8,686 bases of DNA from an uncultured Paracoccaceae bacterium (GTDB taxonomy: Bacteria > Pseudomonadota > Alphaproteobacteria > Rhodobacterales > Rhodobacteraceae), in NCBI GenBank assembly GCA_937916485.1, contig CALFSV010000023.1, positions 1-8,686 of the forward strand, given 5' to 3'. Positions 6,170 to 8,686 of the stretch are shown piece by piece (positions within the stretch are counted from its first letter, which is position 1; each line of letters starts with the position of its first letter). The notes beneath the pieces were generated by a model. That model saw only the letters and a program-made list of their open reading frames with translations. It made no database searches and was not told where the DNA came from. A program made the position numbers and the translations under genes.

Positions 6170-7687
6170 ATGACAAAAACTAAACGTCCAAATATTTTGT
6201 TCATCATGGCGGACGATCATGCTGCTAAAGCAATTAGTTGTTATGGTGCTGGGTTGAATAAAACACCAAACCTCGATCGGCTTGCGGATGAAGGCGTGCG
6301 GTTGAACCATTGCTACGTCACGAACTCGATCTGCACCCCAAGCCGCGCCGCGATCCTGACTGGCACGTACAATCACGTTAACAATGTCACCACTCTGGAA
6401 ACACCCATAGATAATCGTGGCCCAAATGTGGCCAAACATCTGCGCACTGGCGGCTATCAAACGGCTTTGATCGGCAAATGGCATCTTGGTGAGGGTAGGG
6501 CACATGAGCCATCTGGATTTGACTTTTGGTCCGTCCTTCCGGGGCAAGGCGAATATTTTGATCCCTACATGATCGAGATGGGCAAGGAGATCGAAGCGTC
6601 TGGATATACTACTGACATTATCACTGACAAAAGCCTTGAATGGTTAAGCCAATGCGATGGTGATAAACCATTCTTTCTGATGTGCCATCACAAAGCACCA
6701 CATCGCGAATGGGAACCGCATCCAAAAAACCGGCATCTCTATCAAGAGGATATAGCTATTCCAGAGACGTTTGACGATGACTATAAGAATCGTGCAAAGG
6801 CGGCGTCAGAAGCGCGGATGCGCATCAAAGATGATATGAAATATATCGATTTAGGGCTGGTACAGCCTGAAGGTGGCGCAGAGATTGGTGAGCGGACAAA
6901 ACCTGGTGCGATAGATCGGAGGATACCAAACCCTGAAGACGTCAGTAATCTGCGCCTGATCGATCGAGATACGGGTGAGGTGTTTACATTTGAGACGCAA
7001 GAGCAACTAAGCCATTTTAAGTATCAACGATATTTGAAACGCTACTTGCGCACGATACACTCTATTGATGAAAGTGTAGGGCGGTTGCTTGATTGGTTGG
7101 ATGAAACGGGCCAGGCTGACGATACCATCGTGATCTATACTTCAGATCAGGGGTTCTTTTTGGGAGAACATGGTTGGTTCGATAAACGCTTCATGTATGA
7201 GGAATCCTTCCAGATGCCTTTCTTGATGCGATATCCGGCGGCTGTTCAGGCAGGCAGTGTATGTAATGATATGCTGTGTAATGTCGATTTTGCGCCGACC
7301 TTTCTTGATTATGCGGGCCTGACCATTCCTAACTATATGCAAGGGCGTTCTGGACGGTCCGTTTTAGAGTGCAAGACACCTGATGATTGGGATCAAGTTG
7401 CCTATCATAGATATTGGATGCACCGAGACCCTGATCACAATGCTTACTCTCACTATGGTATTCGTGATCAGCGTTATAAGTTGATTTACTGGTACAATGA
7501 CGGCTTTGATCTACCTGGCACCAATCAAGGGGGCCAAGACAAAGAATGGGAATTGTTTGATTGTGAAAAGGATCCACTCGAATTGTTCAGTGTCGCCGAT
7601 GATCCAACCTATGCAAATGTTCGAAATGACATGCTTGCAAAACTAACTGCTAAGATGATGGAAATAGGTGATGAACCTGCACACTGA
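6170..7687 (+). CDS. Cytoplasmic S1-family sulfatase (formylglycine type)
   Basis: This 505-residue alkaline-phosphatase-superfamily sulfatase hydrolyses sulfate esters (or N-sulfate). Active-site residues are in place: metal ligands D15 and D16 in IMADDH, the nucleophile motif CTPSRAAILTG with Cys55 (to be oxidised to formylglycine) and Arg59, GKWH with Lys103 and His105, Lys175 and His178 in HHKAPH, D326 and Q327 in SDQG, and Lys339. Gln after the metal Asp replaces the Asn or His of many relatives. The ATG at 6170 is chosen because the NILFIMADD strand begins at residue 8, the start lies 4 bp after the ATPase stop, and an AAAGG site (6158-6162) overlaps that stop; the frame is open further upstream but only inside the ATPase gene. 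There is no signal peptide, so the enzyme should act in the cytoplasm on imported substrate. A formylglycine-generating enzyme is required but not encoded here. The precise substrate cannot be read from the sequence. Confidence 0.95.
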   Translation: MTKTKRPNILFIMADDHAAKAISCYGAGLNKTPNLDRLADEGVRLNHCYVTNSICTPSRAAILTGTYNHVNNVTTLETPIDNRGPNVAKHLRTGGYQTALIGKWHLGEGRAHEPSGFDFWSVLPGQGEYFDPYMIEMGKEIEASGYTTDIITDKSLEWLSQCDGDKPFFLMCHHKAPHREWEPHPKNRHLYQEDIAIPETFDDDYKNRAKAASEARMRIKDDMKYIDLGLVQPEGGAEIGERTKPGAIDRRIPNPEDVSNLRLIDRDTGEVFTFETQEQLSHFKYQRYLKRYLRTIHSIDESVGRLLDWLDETGQADDTIVIYTSDQGFFLGEHGWFDKRFMYEESFQMPFLMRYPAAVQAGSVCNDMLCNVDFAPTFLDYAGLTIPNYMQGRSGRSVLECKTPDDWDQVAYHRYWMHRDPDHNAYSHYGIRDQRYKLIYWYNDGFDLPGTNQGGQDKEWELFDCEKDPLELFSVADDPTYANVRNDMLAKLTAKMMEIGDEPAH

Positions 7688-7831
7688 GAATGCTTGAAAG
7701 TTAGTTTTGCATCAAATGGTGAAGGTGATCGTGTAAAAGAATGTCATGCAGTTGTCTCAACAAGTGAACCTTGTCTTTATGCAAATTTAATTATCCGCAA
7801 GGGTGTCATTTACCCAAGTAAAATGGAATAA
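7688..7831 (+). pseudogene. 47-codon open stretch, possible 3' remnant of an unidentified gene
   Basis: Directly after the sulfatase TGA, the same frame stays open for 47 sense codons and ends at a TAA only 3 bp before the isomerase start. The translation, with features such as VVSTSEPCLYANLIIRKG, reads like real protein rather than noise but matches no family I recognise. No ATG or GTG start is available; a TTG at 7694 would give about 45 residues without a convincing ribosome binding site. Close spacing to the isomerase and similar AT-richness suggest the tail of a gene that once preceded the isomerase, truncated when this segment was joined to the operon. Alternatives are a small TTG-initiated protein or a chance open frame. 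Confidence 0.35.
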
Positions 7832-7834
7832 AAT

Positions 7835-8524
7835 ATGAAACGTTCAATTATCAATAAGATTATTCAAGAATCTGATGAATTTATTAAATCCCATGGATTT
7901 AGATTACCACCATTTGCTTATTTCCAACCTAGTGAACTCGTCGCCCGAAAGCGTGAGTATCAAGCAATTTTTGACGCACGCTTAGGGTGGGATATAACAG
8001 ACTATGGTGAAGGTCATTTTGATGAAAAGGGATTATTCCTATTTACTGTTCGAAACGGCTCAATGTCTGATCTAAGAAGTGGTAAAGGTATGTGCTATGC
8101 TGAAAAAATAATGATTTCACGTCAAGATCAGGTATCTCCATCACACCGGCATATAATTAAGACTGAAGATATAATAAATCGAGGTGGAGCAACCTTAGCC
8201 ATAGAAATGTTTGAAAGTGATGCAAATGGTGAGATTGACTTAAAAGCATCTGTGCCAGTATTTTGTGATGGTGTAGCAAAGATGTTCAAGGCTGGAGATA
8301 TTCTAAGGCTTGCACCTGGAGAAAGTGTAACTCTCTCACCAGGCAATTGGCATAAGTTTTGGGGAGAAAATGGGGATGTACTGATTGGTGAAGTCTCAAC
8401 GGTAAACGATGATATAACAGATAACGTTTTTGCAGAACCTATTGGAAGGTTTTCAGAAATTGAAGAAGATGTGGATGCAATACATTTATTGGTGTCTGAT
8501 TATGAGAAATGGGGCTTACTTTAG
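7835..8524 (+). CDS. D-lyxose ketol-isomerase (cupin fold)
   Basis: This 229-residue protein has the length and sequence pattern of the D-lyxose isomerase family (EC 5.3.1.15). These metal-dependent cupins interconvert D-lyxose and D-xylulose, and several members also D-mannose and D-fructose. The metal-binding quartet is visible as H104 and H106 in SHRH, E111 in KTED and H173 in SPGNWHKFWG, with Lys109 near the active site; a conserved GEVSTVNDD segment follows. No signal peptide is present, so it is cytoplasmic. It lies 147 bp past the sulfatase and could process the desulfated sugar. Base and codon use differ from the operon: by my count 7 of 16 leucines are TTA and 3 CTA, and ATA and AGA are frequent, suggesting separate origin. 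The ribosome binding site is weak (GGA about 8 nt upstream). Confidence 0.9.
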   Translation: MKRSIINKIIQESDEFIKSHGFRLPPFAYFQPSELVARKREYQAIFDARLGWDITDYGEGHFDEKGLFLFTVRNGSMSDLRSGKGMCYAEKIMISRQDQVSPSHRHIIKTEDIINRGGATLAIEMFESDANGEIDLKASVPVFCDGVAKMFKAGDILRLAPGESVTLSPGNWHKFWGENGDVLIGEVSTVNDDITDNVFAEPIGRFSEIEEDVDAIHLLVSDYEKWGLL

Positions 8525-8686
8525 TTTTTTTGATTGGGGCTTTATTAAACCTGAATATTGGATCAAAGATTGGCACAGTGGCATTGTCAGACAAACTTGA
8601 CGCGCAAGCGGCTAATCCTTAATTCTGGTTGATGACATCAAAAAACCCATTTAAGTACTTCAAGACTTCGCCCAAAATCATCCGCT
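8525..8686. other. Right-edge region: T-run, palindromes and possible tail of a convergent gene
   Basis: A run of seven T (8525-8531) follows the isomerase stop, but no clear hairpin precedes it, so it is a poor terminator candidate. The quasi-palindrome TTGTCAGACAA (8584-8594) mirrors the site at 873-883. On the minus strand a frame is open from the window edge to a TAA at 8619-8621 (21 codons, containing GEVLKYLNGFFDVINQN), which may be the end of a convergent gene continuing outside; it is too short to identify. The perfect palindrome TTGATGACATCAA (8629-8641) falls inside that frame and may simply be coding. Confidence 0.35.

Noticed and set aside
7752..7763. Inverted repeat TTGT-CTCA-ACAA before the isomerase gene
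   Set aside because: Only 4-bp arms and inside an open stretch that may be a coding remnant; too weak to call an operator.
8619..8686. Minus-strand 21-codon frame running off the window edge
   Set aside because: Plausible residues but too short and partial to assign or to call a gene; mentioned only within the right-edge region.
1..8686. CRISPR arrays, toxin-antitoxin pairs, complete insertion sequences, riboswitches
   Set aside because: No spaced direct-repeat array, no transposase or integrase motif, no complete toxin-antitoxin pair and no recognisable riboswitch core was seen on either strand.

Overview
The window looks like an alphaproteobacterial, probably marine Rhodobacterales-type, chromosome segment of moderate GC. 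The clearest lineage clue is the partial tRNA-His at the left edge: it has discriminator base A73 rather than the usual C73, a known alphaproteobacterial peculiarity. The gene families (IclR regulator, CUT1 sugar ABC transporter, sulfatase) fit that picture, but the species cannot be named from this sequence alone.

Left part (1-1106): the 3' half of tRNA-His is followed by about 300 bp without a convincing gene, then a small minus-strand gene for an HGGxSTG zinc-binding-like protein (368-661), then about 440 bp without a supported gene. That stretch holds a second near-copy of the tRNA 3' tail at 806-819. tRNA end, small accessory gene and partial tail copy could be the remains of an integrated element.

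Centre (1107-7687): a tightly packed plus-strand operon. An IclR-family regulator is preceded by two matching quasi-palindromes exactly 50 bp apart, the second lying between a candidate -35 and -10. It is followed 27 bp later by a periplasmic sugar-binding protein, two MalF/MalG-type permeases, a MalK/UgpC-type ATPase and an S1 (formylglycine) sulfatase with no signal peptide. Gaps between the last four genes are 4, 8 and 4 bp. A strong hairpin separates the binding-protein gene from the first permease, a common arrangement for excess binding-protein expression. The simplest reading is import of a sulfated sugar or small sulfate ester, then cytoplasmic desulfation.

Right part (7688-8686): a 47-codon open stretch without an obvious start leads into a cupin-fold D-lyxose isomerase (lyxose/xylulose, often also mannose/fructose). 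This end is visibly more AT-rich and uses TTA, CTA, ATA and AGA codons freely, unlike the transporter and sulfatase genes, so it was probably joined to the operon by a later recombination. If it works with the operon, it would isomerise the desulfated sugar. The last ~70 bp may hold the tail of a convergent minus-strand gene.

The novelty lies in the combination (IclR-controlled CUT1 importer, cytoplasmic sulfatase, lyxose/mannose isomerase), not in any single unknown family. The substrate is not determined by the sequence.
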